DNA of 64,000 nucleotides from Noviherbaspirillum sp. Root189 (GTDB lineage: Bacteria; Pseudomonadota; Gammaproteobacteria; Burkholderiales; Burkholderiaceae_D). The position numbers and the translations under genes were made by a program. The stretch is from positions 1 through 64,000 of the forward strand of contig NZ_LMHZ01000033.1 of assembly GCF_001428545.1 (NCBI RefSeq), written 5' to 3'. The notes beneath the pieces are model-generated. The model had not been told where the DNA came from. It made no database searches and saw only the letters and a program-made list of their open reading frames with translations. Each line of letters begins with the position of its first letter. Position 1 is the stretch's first letter. Shown in pieces: positions 24,642 to 33,771 of the stretch.

Positions 24642-25169
24642 ATGCTGCAGGGTAATCTCACGATTGGCACGCTCGCCTCGCAGACAAATATGAACGTGCC
24701 GACGATTCGTTACTACGAAGAAATAGGATTACTGCCGCCGGCCCAGCGTGCCGCCAATGGGCATCGCTTCTATGGAGACGGCGACCTGAAGCGTCTCTCC
24801 TTCATCAAGCGCTGCCGAGATTTCGGATTCCCGATCGAACAAGTCCGGACGCTGGTCGCCCTATTCGAGGACGGTGACCGCTCCTGTATCGAAGTGCGCG
24901 ACATGGCTCAAATCCATCTGAATGAAGTGCGTGCAAAACAGGAGGAGATGCGCCTTTTGGAAGCAAGTCTGGCAGCATTCGTCGCAAGTTGCGATGAGGC
25001 TTGCTGCAAAGGGCCGACTAGGGACTGCGCTATTATTGAGGACTTATCAGCTGCTGACCCTAAGCTTCCTCCGTCGTCAAGCAACGAATGCTGCGATGCT
25101 TCGCCCATCGCCGAAAAGCCGAAGGAGTTAGCAAAATCGACCACCTTTTTTGAGATTAGGCGGACTTGA
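24642..25169 (+). CDS. MerR-family metal-responsive regulator
   Basis: A 175-residue regulator starting at ATG 24642 after GGAG. The winged helix is at the N-terminus (MNVPTIRYYEEIGLLPPAQR), followed by a dimerisation helix. Cysteine at about residue 80 (RSCIEVRDMAQIHL) and the later cluster ASCDEACCKGPTRDCAII match the three-cysteine layout of MerR and PbrR-type sensors of Hg, Pb or related metals. The C-terminal tail with another CC pair is longer than usual. It faces a MerT-like gene across a classic 19-bp-spacer promoter. Confidence 0.85.
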   Translation: MLQGNLTIGTLASQTNMNVPTIRYYEEIGLLPPAQRAANGHRFYGDGDLKRLSFIKRCRDFGFPIEQVRTLVALFEDGDRSCIEVRDMAQIHLNEVRAKQEEMRLLEASLAAFVASCDEACCKGPTRDCAIIEDLSAADPKLPPSSSNECCDASPIAEKPKELAKSTTFFEIRRT

Positions 25170-25171
25170 GT

Positions 25172-25399
25172 ATGGAGTGGACTGATTTTGCGCGAACCTT
25201 CAGACTGTTTTTTGCCATAGCAATAGCAGAGCTTGCCGGGTGCTACCTGCCACTCCTTTGGCTAACTGGGAAAGACGGCATTTGGCGAAGGGCCCTCGAT
25301 GGAAGCTTTGATTTCCATTTTGTTAAGCCAGTGGACATTCGGGCGCTGCTTGAATCTCTTGCAAGATATCAGCCTACGATTCCGAGGCAAAATGGGTAA
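25172..25399 (+). pseudogene. Chimeric fragment: YnfA start fused to the end of a receiver domain
   Basis: The first 40 or so codons (from ATG 25172, MEWTDFARTF) match the N-terminus of UPF0060/YnfA small membrane proteins, including ELAGCYLPLLWLTGK. From about 25295 the frame changes character to FDFHFVKPVDIRALLESLAR, the last helix region of a response-regulator receiver, and stops after 75 codons. YnfA should continue with three more helices. The join is therefore a deletion or recombination scar. It follows merR directly. Confidence 0.75.
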
Positions 25400-25473
25400 C
25401 TACGTCTATTAATTGAGTACAGAGCGTCCCTTTGTCATTGGATGACCTGAGTTTTAGTTGAGCTCACTAGCGT

Positions 25474-25995
25474 TCAATCGTCATCGTCATGATGGCGATG
25501 ATGCTTCCAATGACCTCGGCCGCCATGACGCCGATAAGGCCCCTCATCGACGTAGTAGACAGGTGAGTCAACGACCATAGGCTCTGGCATGATGTAGACT
25601 GGTGCACTCTGCACCTGAACAGGCTGTCGGTAGACTTGAGGCGGTTGCTCATAAGCTGGCACTCGCACTTGTTCAACAACCGTTTGACACCGCTCAACGT
25701 TCTGGTACTGCACTGACCTTGATGACATACGGTCACCCACTACTGCGCCTGTCATCGCGCCAACCGCAGTCGCTATGGTTTTTCCACTGCCACCACCGAC
25801 TTGGTTTCCAAGAATACCACCGGCAATTCCGCCAACAATTGCGCCACCGTAGTCATTACCTGCAGCCTGTACTGGTACCTGCTCCTGCCAGCATTCCTGG
25901 CGTGGGCGTTCGACTATTCGATATTCCGTAGCACTGGCAGCAAACGGCAGCGTAAGCAATGCAACGGCTCCAAGTATTGCCTTATACATATTCAT
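25474..25995 (-). CDS. Glycine-zipper 2TM-domain envelope protein
   Basis: A 173-residue exported protein: signal peptide (ALLTLPFAASA), a CW-containing stretch, then a glycine-zipper segment GGAIVGGIAGGILGNQVGGG with GKTIATAVGAMTGAVVGDRM. A Pro/Gln/Val-rich middle and a His/Asp tail (HHRHHDDDD) follow. Glycine-zipper 2TM proteins insert in or bridge the envelope and are often stress related; the His/Asp tail could bind metal. A second protein with the same zipper is encoded just upstream, so they are probably paralogues. Confidence 0.75.
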   Translation of the reverse strand: MNMYKAILGAVALLTLPFAASATEYRIVERPRQECWQEQVPVQAAGNDYGGAIVGGIAGGILGNQVGGGSGKTIATAVGAMTGAVVGDRMSSRSVQYQNVERCQTVVEQVRVPAYEQPPQVYRQPVQVQSAPVYIMPEPMVVDSPVYYVDEGPYRRHGGRGHWKHHRHHDDDD

Positions 25996-26075
25996 ATTTT
26001 CAATTCAGTTCAGTTGCAGCCCAGCGGTTTGCCCTACAGATAAGGCAGACAACGACGGGCCTACGGTGAGAACGT

Positions 26076-26597
26076 TCAATAGCGTTTGGCAATCTCATTG
26101 CCAACATATCCGCCGCCAACAGCACCGGCAATCGTAGCTAACGTCTTGCCGGTGCCGCCACCGACCTTGCTACCAAGGACACCCCCTACGACCGCACCGA
26201 CGCCAATACCGATAGGACTAACTTGTGCAACTGGCTGCTGAGGCTGCGCAGGAGCGTATACAGGGGCATGAGCATTTTGTGTCACTTCCACCGGCTTAGC
26301 GTGTGTCAGATAACGGTGATGAACGATAGTCTTTTCTACAATTTTAGTGGCAGGCTGCGCTACCGCTGTGGGCGGAGCAAGTTGAGACACTGTTGCGACG
26401 GGCGCAGGAGCAACCGCAACCTGTGCAGCAGCGACCGGAGTCGCGACAGCTGGAGCATCAGAACTATGCGAAGACGGCAGAATGCCGGCTATGGCGGCTG
26501 CGCCGATAAGGCTCACAAGCATAACGGAGCCAGCAGCGCCGGCGACGAGTGGGTGGATACGCTGAGTCGTCAAATTGTTTGCCATGTTTGATTGCAT
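26076..26597 (-). CDS. Second glycine-zipper 2TM-domain protein
   Basis: Starts at ATG 26597 or 26585 (MANNLT) with an N-terminal hydrophobic anchor (GSVMLVSLIGAAAIAGILP). A long Ala/Pro/Val-rich linker follows, then a C-terminal glycine zipper (GIGVGAVVGGVLGSKVGGG, then GKTLATIAGAVGGGYVGNEI). The anchor-linker-zipper layout suggests a protein spanning the periplasm. The open frame continues upstream to 26897 but lacks coding character. It stands 80 bases from the other zipper gene, same strand. Confidence 0.72.
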   Translation of the reverse strand: MQSNMANNLTTQRIHPLVAGAAGSVMLVSLIGAAAIAGILPSSHSSDAPAVATPVAAAQVAVAPAPVATVSQLAPPTAVAQPATKIVEKTIVHHRYLTHAKPVEVTQNAHAPVYAPAQPQQPVAQVSPIGIGVGAVVGGVLGSKVGGGTGKTLATIAGAVGGGYVGNEIAKRY

Positions 26598-26909
26598 CTG
26601 CAGATGTGGTTGTTGGTACACCCACAATAACGATGCAGCATGCCTTCTGACGGTAAATCGACTGTTTCGAGCGTAAGCGGATGTAACTATACCCAGCAAC
26701 ATACCGACCGGTGTTAGTTTTACCGACCCGCGTAGGCAACTTAAAGAACCGTAGAAAAGAAACCCGCAGGGCTTACGCGCTACGGGCAAATTCGTCTTGC
26801 GCCCTTGGGGTGCAAATTCAGCGTACTCCCGTAGACTGTGGGATCGTTGAGGCAAAACAAAGAACGCGCTGACTATTCGAGGTGAGTTACAGCGCAACCT
26901 GTGCGTTCT

Positions 26910-27003
26910 GCTCGCTCCGTTCTGCTAATGGAACGGCAATTGCTCTACGCCATGCATTGCGAATACCTGCTTTGCCAAGTCCACACCAATCGTTGTGGGT
27001 GCA
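26910..27003 (-). pseudogene. IS110-family transposase N-terminal relic
   Basis: The minus strand encodes TTIGVDLAKQVFAMHGVEQL followed by a stop. This is the first beta-strand region of IS110-family DEDD transposases, with the catalytic Asp in GVDLAK. Nothing downstream or upstream continues it convincingly. The surrounding 26600-27160 otherwise shows no gene. Confidence 0.7.
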
Positions 27004-27229
27004 TGTCGGAGTACTCGCCTCAAGTGCTTGGTCAACACTTTTACTTTGGCACATCGATGCCGTCGGCGCAGGAGTGCCTTTAATTTCCATGTTCTCAACC
27101 CGCGTTAGCTCAAGAAGGCGGCGCCCATACTCTTTCTAACAGGAGAATTTTGGAGTCATAAGAACTTTCATGAAGATGGTGGAGAAGGGAGATAGCGCGC
27201 GAACTGGTAGATAATGAAATATGGGGATA

Positions 27230-27545
27230 ATTCAGCGATTGTTACCGGCCACCTTCCGACGTAAGGTCCATCCGGGCTGAAAGCGGCTAGGCGAACGGTG
27301 CGTGTCCCCGTTGACGGGTACCTTGGTTGTTTTGCTGTCCGACACCCCATGGGAGATGCTACCGCAGGAGGTGGGATGTGACTCAAGTATGACATGCTGG
27401 CGTTACTTACAGGCATGGCGGCAAGCGGCTGTATGGCCCGATTGTCCCAAGTATTGCTGACGCATCTGCGTGGTGCTAACAAGCGCGATTTTTCTCGTGT
27501 CGTGGCCGACAGTTCTTTAGTACGCGCTGTGCACGAATGAAAAAC
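27230..27545 (+). pseudogene. IS5-family transposase relic
   Basis: In the plus strand the segment PWEMLPQEVGCDSSMTCWRY, followed by LQAWRQAAVW, is the conserved IS5-family core (usually TGIPWEMLPQEMGCGSGMTCWR). A frameshift near 27450 then moves the match to LLTHLRGANKRDFSRVVADS. Stop codons occur upstream. The fragment covers about 100 codons and is inactive. Confidence 0.75.
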
Positions 27546-27856
27546 TGGAAAGAACCCAACCGATGGCCGTAAAGCAGGCAGCAATGCACATCGTATGGTA
27601 TAAACGGCTGCCTTCGATGCATGATCCACTTCTACGCATTGGACGCGGCATCACCTACTGACGCAGTGTTAACAACTTATTTTGTTAATCGCTTTTAAGA
27701 ATGTGGGGAGAATAATTATTATGTCACGCGTGGGAGTCAAGTGAATGTTCCACAGGCCTGGCACAGGGCGTAATCTGCACCGGAATCCAAGGAATGCCAG
27801 CTGCCTATACATCGGGCATTATCGCTACGTTCCGCCAGACCTGGCTGATCGGCCAC
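27546..27856. other. Gap of about 310 bases between the IS5 relic and the iron operon
   Basis: No gene is supported here. The sequence is AT-richer around 27670-27730 and could hold remnants of an IS end, but no repeat or promoter could be assigned with confidence. Confidence 0.4.
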
Positions 27857-28561
27857 CTATATCGCCCAAAAGAAACCGAGGCTGGCAAGCAGTGCCCCAA
27901 TGCTGACAAAAACTGCGATCGTCCGAACGGTATGCAATTGGGTCCACAACAGCAACCCGGTCAAGGAAAGAAGGATCATACTTCCTGCAATCGTGTCAGT
28001 TAATAGCACCCAGAAAGCATTGACGCCGACCGACATGTGTAGCCGGGTTAAGGTGCCAATCAACGTGGCATCGACATGCTCGATTTTAATGGACTGGGTA
28101 CCGACAAAGTATTCGGCATTAATAGCACCCTCCGGACGCGTCAGACTGACGTTCCAACGCTCTGGTTGGGTTAGCTCCCTGCCGGACAGCAGCAATATTT
28201 GTGCTGGCTGTGATTTTACGATTGGAGGAGCTAGCGGGATGAACTGTAACTCTTTTTGTACCCAATCCGACAAGCTGGCTGGCGACGCAAAGCCCCGTGC
28301 GGGGGCTTGTACCTGAAGTGTTCGAACGCTTGTTTTTGTAACAGGGATTTTAAGAATTGTTCGGTGATTGAGTACCAATCCGGTGGCGCCGAAAAGCAGC
28401 CCAAGGGCCGCACCCCATAGCCCGACGTAGAGGTGTATCTGTCGAAGCCATCGAAGAAAAACTGCTCGTTTACTCCGAACGCGAGGGAAGACGGCTTTGT
28501 TTCTCTGCATGGTGTTGACAGACGTCGGCGTTAACACTTCTGATTCAGCATAGTCACGCAT
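27857..28561 (-). CDS. PepSY-associated membrane protein
   Basis: A 234-residue inner-membrane protein with an N-terminal helix after RQIHLYVGLWGAALGLLFGA (the HxxxG start typical of PepSY_TM proteins), a periplasmic domain, and two C-terminal helices beginning LTRLHMSVGVNAFWVLLTDT. These proteins accompany TonB-dependent siderophore receptors and may reduce or help release ferric complexes; that role is inferred. The start at ATG 28561 is four bases after the previous stop; ATG 28510 is an alternative. Confidence 0.75.
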   Translation of the reverse strand: MRDYAESEVLTPTSVNTMQRNKAVFPRVRSKRAVFLRWLRQIHLYVGLWGAALGLLFGATGLVLNHRTILKIPVTKTSVRTLQVQAPARGFASPASLSDWVQKELQFIPLAPPIVKSQPAQILLLSGRELTQPERWNVSLTRPEGAINAEYFVGTQSIKIEHVDATLIGTLTRLHMSVGVNAFWVLLTDTIAGSMILLSLTGLLLWTQLHTVRTIAVFVSIGALLASLGFFWAI

Positions 28562-28565
28562 GTTG

Positions 28566-29291
28566 TTATTCTGCGGGAAGTTGAGGAGGAATCGCCGGCC
28601 CGGCGGGCAAGCCATTTTCTACAAACAGGGAATAAGTAAAATGATTGCGCAATGATTGATATTGCATGCCTTCATGCTCGCCAGGAGTCTTGTCCACGTG
28701 AAGAACATGAATGACGTAGCGACCTTGCCAAGGCGTATTGATCTTTACCTGCCCTCGTTGATCGGACGTGTGTTCCTGCACCCAAGTGTTCGGCGCGATC
28801 ACCTGCACTTTTGCTCGTGGTACGGGCTTACCTTGGTAAAGGATGGAAAAGGCATTTTCTCCCTGTGGCGCAATGTCGACCGCGAGCCAGGCACCGTCTG
28901 CGGTAACCGGGGCGGCAATCTGCCCTACGCGAGCATAGTAATTGGTTTTGGCGATTTCTAAACCATACTTGCTCAGGTCACGTACTTCGGTCGCCTCGAC
29001 CTTTACCAATACAGTTGGTTGTCGGCCGTTCGTCGAGACGGCGAAATGATCCGGCAGTTTAACCGCGGCGGCGTTTAAAGCCTCGTTACCGGTTAATACC
29101 GTGACTTGGGGATGCCGAATTGTGTCCAGCTTGCCGGGAGTCTTTTCCCGAACGCCTTCCTCAACTTCTCCGTAGAACAGCTTAACGTCGCCCTCGCCTG
29201 GTTCCAGCCATAGGTAATGGGCCTGTGCCAAGGTAGACGAAAATGCCACGGCACAGAAAAGCGCCAGTGTCATGCTGCGTTGCCGGATCAT
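28566..29291 (-). CDS. DUF4198 periplasmic protein
   Basis: 241 residues with a signal peptide (ALFCAVAFSSTLAQA), then AHYLWLEPGEGDVKLFYGEV, the DUF4198 N-terminus. The second half (GKPVPRAKVQVIAPNTWVQE, then TDQRGQVKI-type strand) resembles a carboxypeptidase-regulatory beta-sandwich. Members are linked to nickel, cobalt or iron uptake through TonB receptors. It begins ten bases after the receptor gene and is followed by the PepSY gene, forming a three-gene uptake operon. Confidence 0.78.
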   Translation of the reverse strand: MIRQRSMTLALFCAVAFSSTLAQAHYLWLEPGEGDVKLFYGEVEEGVREKTPGKLDTIRHPQVTVLTGNEALNAAAVKLPDHFAVSTNGRQPTVLVKVEATEVRDLSKYGLEIAKTNYYARVGQIAAPVTADGAWLAVDIAPQGENAFSILYQGKPVPRAKVQVIAPNTWVQEHTSDQRGQVKINTPWQGRYVIHVLHVDKTPGEHEGMQYQSLRNHFTYSLFVENGLPAGPAIPPQLPAE

Positions 29292-29301
29292 CTCTTTGTC
29301 C

Positions 29302-31422
29302 TTAGAAGTTATAACGTGCGGTTACTTGCACATTGCGCGGCGCACCAGGCAGATTGAGCAATGGTGACGTACCGTGTCCGGATATAATGTACTTACGGTC
29401 AAACAGGTTATTCACATTGAGTTGCAAGTCAAGCTTTGCAAGGCGGTATCCGATCATGGCGTCGACTGTCGTGTAAACAGGCAGCGTGACAGTGTTGCCA
29501 GGATTGGCGAAGCGATCCGCAACGTAGTTAATACCTGCACCGGCACGATAACCATCGTCAAAGGCCTTTGTTACCCAGAGATTGGCACTATGGCGCGGGG
29601 TCAGCGTTGCGCGTTTTCCTTGTACCGGCTGACCGGCATCCCGAGCGATGGATGAAGTCACTTTCGCATCCAAATATGCATAGCCGGAATACACTTGCCA
29701 TCCATGCGACAGATCGCCGGTGAATGTCAATTCCAGCCCGTCGGTACGTTGTACGCCAATTGGGATCAGGCGATTCGTAGCTGGATCGGTTGCTTTGATG
29801 TTGGTCCGTTCGAGACGAAACACGGAGGCGCTGGCTGATGCCATTCCATCCAGGAAGTCGAATTTGCCGCCAATTTCCTTATTGGTGGTCTCTTCAGGAG
29901 CAATTTCGGCGTTATTGGACGCTAATGGAAATGCTTCACCCGACGGCTGGAATGACTTGCTGAATGCAGCGTAATACGACTGATTGGACCTAGGCTGATA
30001 AACCAAGCCAACACGTGGACTCCACGCTGTATCGGTGCGTGCCAGATTGCGTTGACCAACGCGACGCTCCTGCGTTTCCTGCTCAAAGCGATCGTAACGG
30101 AGACCCGCCAGCGCCTTCCATTCTTTGGATAACGTCACCAGATCTTGCACGTAGGCACTGGAGGTTGTCATAATGCCGAGGTTATCGGTCGATGGTGCTG
30201 CGGTCACTGTTAATGGCAATACGGGGAGAACCGGGTTGAATAGTGAGACCGTCGCAATATTATTTTGCGTGCGGAAAAACTGATCTTTATCCTGCTTTCC
30301 AACCTCAATCCCATACAGGAATTGATGTGCCATACCACCCAATGTGGTTTTTTGCGTCAGTTCCGTTTGATTGAAATAGCCTTCTTCGTCCCGTCGAACG
30401 TTGCTGCGGTTTAGCGACGCCGTCAGTGCCGCCTCATTCACCGCCCCAACCAGCGTGTTGTTTCGGTCAAGTTTGTAGGCGTAATGGCGGAACGCGTTAC
30501 GCACGGAAAGCGTATCGCTAAAGCGATGTGTCAGGGTGAACCCTAATGCGGTGACGTCAGATTGAGAGGTATCGACATCGCGCGCATTGCGGGCGCCATA
30601 GTATGTGCTTGCAGATACATCAACCGGGCGACCACGGTAGGCCGGAATTCCAAAATCGGTCACACGACGGTCGGAAAGGTACTCCGCCTGGAGCAACAGA
30701 TCGGTGTTCGTCCCGAGTTTGAAGGACAAGGACGGTGCGAAGGCTTCACGATCGAGAAACTGGTTGTTGCGATAGCTATCTGCGCGCTCAATGGCTCCTG
30801 TCACCCTAAACGCGATGCCGCTATCCTTAAGATTCCGGGCAACATCAAATTCACCGCGACGCTGATCATGGCTTCCGACTTGCGCCGTGATTTCACTCTT
30901 GTCAATGCCGGGCTTTTTTGTGATCCGGTTGATGAGCCCTCCAGAAGAGCCACGGCCGTATAAGACGGACGCCGGTCCCTTTAGCACTTCGACTTGCTCG
31001 ATATTGGAGAGGTCGCGGAAATACAGCGCATCGTCCCGCAGGCCATCAATGAACTGGTCCGCAATTGCTGTAAAGCCCCGAATGGTCACCTGGTCGCGCT
31101 GGCCATCACCATGAGACAAGCCGACGCCGGGTACCAGTCGCAAAGCCTTCTCCATGGATGTGACGTTCTGGTCTCGCAGCAACTGGTTCGGCACCACATT
31201 CACGGTCTGGGGAATGTCACGCAGTGGCGCTTCGATCTTTGTCGCACTGGTCGCAGTCGGTGGGTTATAAGTGGGTGGAAGCTCTCGCGAGCCCTGAACT
31301 TGCACGGTAGGCAGCGTCGTATCGCCGGCCGCCGAAGAGGTATCCTGCGCGTGCGTAGAAGTGAAGATTTGTTGTACGGCCAGCGCGACCAGCAGCGCAA
31401 GCTTCTTTTTCTTTATAACCAC
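29302..31422 (-). CDS. TonB-dependent siderophore receptor
   Basis: A 706-residue outer-membrane receptor starting at GTG 31422 after GGAGAG. Parts in order: signal peptide (to about residue 25), plug domain (DIPQTVNVVPNQLLRDQNVT, then VEVLKGPASVLYGRGSSGGL), and a 22-strand barrel ending in the aromatic terminus VTARYNF. The plug resembles Fiu/BfrE-type catecholate receptors, but the ligand cannot be decided. Its promoter carries a Fur box, so it should be expressed under iron limitation. Confidence 0.88.
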   Translation of the reverse strand: MVIKKKKLALLVALAVQQIFTSTHAQDTSSAAGDTTLPTVQVQGSRELPPTYNPPTATSATKIEAPLRDIPQTVNVVPNQLLRDQNVTSMEKALRLVPGVGLSHGDGQRDQVTIRGFTAIADQFIDGLRDDALYFRDLSNIEQVEVLKGPASVLYGRGSSGGLINRITKKPGIDKSEITAQVGSHDQRRGEFDVARNLKDSGIAFRVTGAIERADSYRNNQFLDREAFAPSLSFKLGTNTDLLLQAEYLSDRRVTDFGIPAYRGRPVDVSASTYYGARNARDVDTSQSDVTALGFTLTHRFSDTLSVRNAFRHYAYKLDRNNTLVGAVNEAALTASLNRSNVRRDEEGYFNQTELTQKTTLGGMAHQFLYGIEVGKQDKDQFFRTQNNIATVSLFNPVLPVLPLTVTAAPSTDNLGIMTTSSAYVQDLVTLSKEWKALAGLRYDRFEQETQERRVGQRNLARTDTAWSPRVGLVYQPRSNQSYYAAFSKSFQPSGEAFPLASNNAEIAPEETTNKEIGGKFDFLDGMASASASVFRLERTNIKATDPATNRLIPIGVQRTDGLELTFTGDLSHGWQVYSGYAYLDAKVTSSIARDAGQPVQGKRATLTPRHSANLWVTKAFDDGYRAGAGINYVADRFANPGNTVTLPVYTTVDAMIGYRLAKLDLQLNVNNLFDRKYIISGHGTSPLLNLPGAPRNVQVTARYNF

Positions 31423-31632
31423 GAAACTCTCCAGTTAAGCTTTAGATAATAACTAGGCTGGCTAGAGGAAAAGTCTCGTTGCTGGCAGTAAATTGGGTGG
31501 GCCGTCGCCTCAATGCCGATGGGCATAGCACGACACTCCAAGTGTTGGAAGCTCAAATTACAGCGATTGAAGAGTAGGCTTGATTATCCACTGCTCACAA
31601 CACGCTGGGATTTGAACGCAATCGCTCAATTG

Positions 31633-31681
31633 ATGAGAACGATTCGCATTCAATTATCGTTCATGTGTCGATTTTTGGCAA
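31633..31681 (-). promoter_or_regulatory. Promoter with Fur box for the TonB receptor operon
   Basis: On the minus strand TTGCCA (31676-31681) and GATAAT (31653-31658) are 17 bases apart. Immediately downstream and overlapping the -10 is AATGCGAATCGTTCTCAT (31633-31650), which matches the classical Fur box in its AATGCGAAT/NNTTCTCAT form. Iron-loaded Fur would block this promoter. Confidence 0.85.
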
Positions 31682-31749
31682 TTTGTATCTGAATGTACGT
31701 GCGTAAAAAGAATAGAATGTCGCCCAGCGTCTAATACTACTGCGTCATA

Positions 31750-32581
31750 AATTGGCGCGACCACAGCAGGGACAGATTCTGAGATGTTTGACCAAGCCCA
31801 CGATCAAGGCCAACCGCAACGACCGGATGGAATCAGGGACATGCCGTTGCGCGCGCACTGGCCCCGCGCGGGCGGTAACTTTCGGGTAAGGAAGGTAGCG
31901 GGCGTTGCCGGGCTTTTTTTTGGCGCAGTCGTTGCGCCAATAGAAAGCCATAAGCCGCAATGCACAGCGTTGCATGGTGATGGAAGCCACGCCAGCCACG
32001 TCCTTCATAATGCCCCAATCCAAACTCCTGTTTCAGTTCTTCATAGTCCCGTTCGATCCGCCAACGCATCTTCGTCGTTGCCACCAGTTCTTCCATCTTT
32101 ATCGTAGCCGGCAAATTCGATAACCAATATTTGGTCGACTCCGGCTCTCCTTTACGCCACTCCACCAGCAACCACACTTCGTCACGCAATTGGCTAAGCC
32201 AGTAGTCCCGGTGCGCCGGGCGTACACGCATACGCGCAAAGCGCGAGCGCAGCATGGTGTTGCTTGCTTCACGCCAAGTCACTGTGCGCCATGCCTGTGG
32301 CGGCAAACTCATTGCCAGTGTCTTCACCGACACCGGTTGATGATTCGCATCGCGCTTAAGCAGGGTCGCCGGCTTACCAATGCCACGATACGGTTTGGCA
32401 GGAATGGGCCCGGTACCCGCTGCCCATACGGTGGTCGGGTGGCTGACACCCACTGCATACTCAAGTCCTAATGCTTCCAGTCCTTCACGAAACAGGCATT
32501 CATTGCCATAACCAGCGTCGGCCACCACGATACCCACTGGAACGCCTGCTGCTTTGGTGCGCCACATTTGTTCAAGCGCCA
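31750..32581 (-). pseudogene. IS701-family transposase, C-terminal part, frameshifted
   Basis: The frame covers the DDE region onward: GIVVADAGYGNECLFREGLE with a catalytic Asp, then KMRWRIERDYEELKQEFGLG containing the catalytic Glu. A base is missing near 31855: the frame ends at 31833, while the normal tail (VRAQRHVPDSIRSL, then CPCC) continues in another frame to about 31748. The first half of the gene is absent; it stops abruptly at the ISKra4 end at 32582. Confidence 0.82.
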
Positions 32582-32626
32582 TTGAGAGCAGTTAAAACTG
32601 GAGGCATCGCTAGGGCGTGTTAACAA

Positions 32627-33013
32627 TTAAGCGATCCAGATGTAAGCGCAGACGAGGTTGAGAAATGAGAGGTAGTTGCGCGCCAGTTTTTCATATCGTG
32701 TAGCGATGCGTCGGAATTGCTTGATGCGGTTAAAGAAACGTTCGACCAAATTACGGTCTTTATACAGATGACGATCATAGTTACGTTGCACAACACGATT
32801 GCGTTTGGGCGGGATGACCGCGACCGCTCCGCTGGCCTGAGTGCTGTCGATCAATGCATCGGCATCGTGGCCTTTGTCAGCCAAGACCGCGTCCGCATTC
32901 AAACCGTCGAGCAGCGGTCTGGCCTGCGTGATGTCGGCCACCTCACCGCCGCTCAGCAGCCAGCGTACCGGATTGCCCAACGCATCAACGACCGCATGAA
33001 TCTTGCTCGTCAA
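32627..33013 (-). CDS. IS5-family transposase OrfB (DDE catalytic part)
   Basis: 128 residues with the catalytic Asp in VLADKGHDADALID and the Glu-containing C-terminal signature YKDRNLVERFFNRIKQFRRI. In IS427-type elements OrfB is made as a -1 frameshift fusion with OrfA. A slippery run of seven A (minus strand, 33050-33056) followed by G sits in the overlap and would allow this. It is intact, but its partner OrfA is interrupted, so no active fusion can form. Confidence 0.85.
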   Translation of the reverse strand: MTSKIHAVVDALGNPVRWLLSGGEVADITQARPLLDGLNADAVLADKGHDADALIDSTQASGAVAVIPPKRNRVVQRNYDRHLYKDRNLVERFFNRIKQFRRIATRYEKLARNYLSFLNLVCAYIWIA

Positions 33014-33771
33014 TCCACCGCGCGAGCGGCCGATCGCTTGAGGACCTTCTTTTTTTGGGCACCGGCCGCATGCGGGTGGGCGCGCACCGCCGTGCTGTCG
33101 ATCATCAGCGCCTCCAGATCACGGTCACCACTGACCGCTTCGACGACTCGCTGCCAGACGCCGGATTGGCCCCAGCGTTTGAATCGCTTGTAGGTCGTGT
33201 GCCAGTTCCCCAATGCAGCAGGCAAGTCGCGCCAAGGTGAACCCGTTCGCACGATCCAAAACACCGCCTCCAAAAACAGGCGGTTATCTTGCGCCGTCGC
33301 GCTGCGATCGCCCACCTTGCCGGGTAATAGCGGCTCCAGCTTGTTCCATTGGTCGTCTCGCAGCAGCAGAGGTGGCCCCGTCTGATTGGACAGCAAATTG
33401 CTGCTGCTAAGTGGAGCTTCGCGGAAGTAGGGTTGCCATCTATGCCGCTTGTGGCATTGGCTGATTGTCGAAGTAGAACGCATCCGGAGTCTCGCCGTCA
33501 AGCGCACTATGTGGGCGCCGGATATTGTAAAACTCCAGGTAGCGGCCAATCCCGCTTCTTGCCGCGCTCACTGTATCGTAAGCATGCAAGTAGACTTCTT
33601 CGTACTTGATCGATTTCCACAGCCGTTCGACGAATACATTATCTCTCCAACATCCTTTGCCATCCATGCTGATGGCAATGCCATTGCCTTTGAGCAGATC
33701 AGTAAAATCGGTACTGGTAAACTGGGCGGATTCAACCAGTCGTCGCAACACCTTAAATCAAGGAGGTGTTT

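Noticed and set aside
27230-27300. Group II intron domain-like sequence (GAAAGCGGCTAGGCGAACGG)
   Set aside because: No domain V or VI pairing could be drawn, and the surrounding frame matches an IS5 transposase instead.
27168-27629. 153-codon minus-strand open frame
   Set aside because: The opposite strand carries a recognisable, though broken, IS5-family transposase; this frame is its shadow.
33366-33549. Apparent N-terminal extension of the IS5 OrfA up to 33549
   Set aside because: These codons are IS3 sequence read out of frame; the true first codons of OrfA are at 36351-36367 beyond the insertion.
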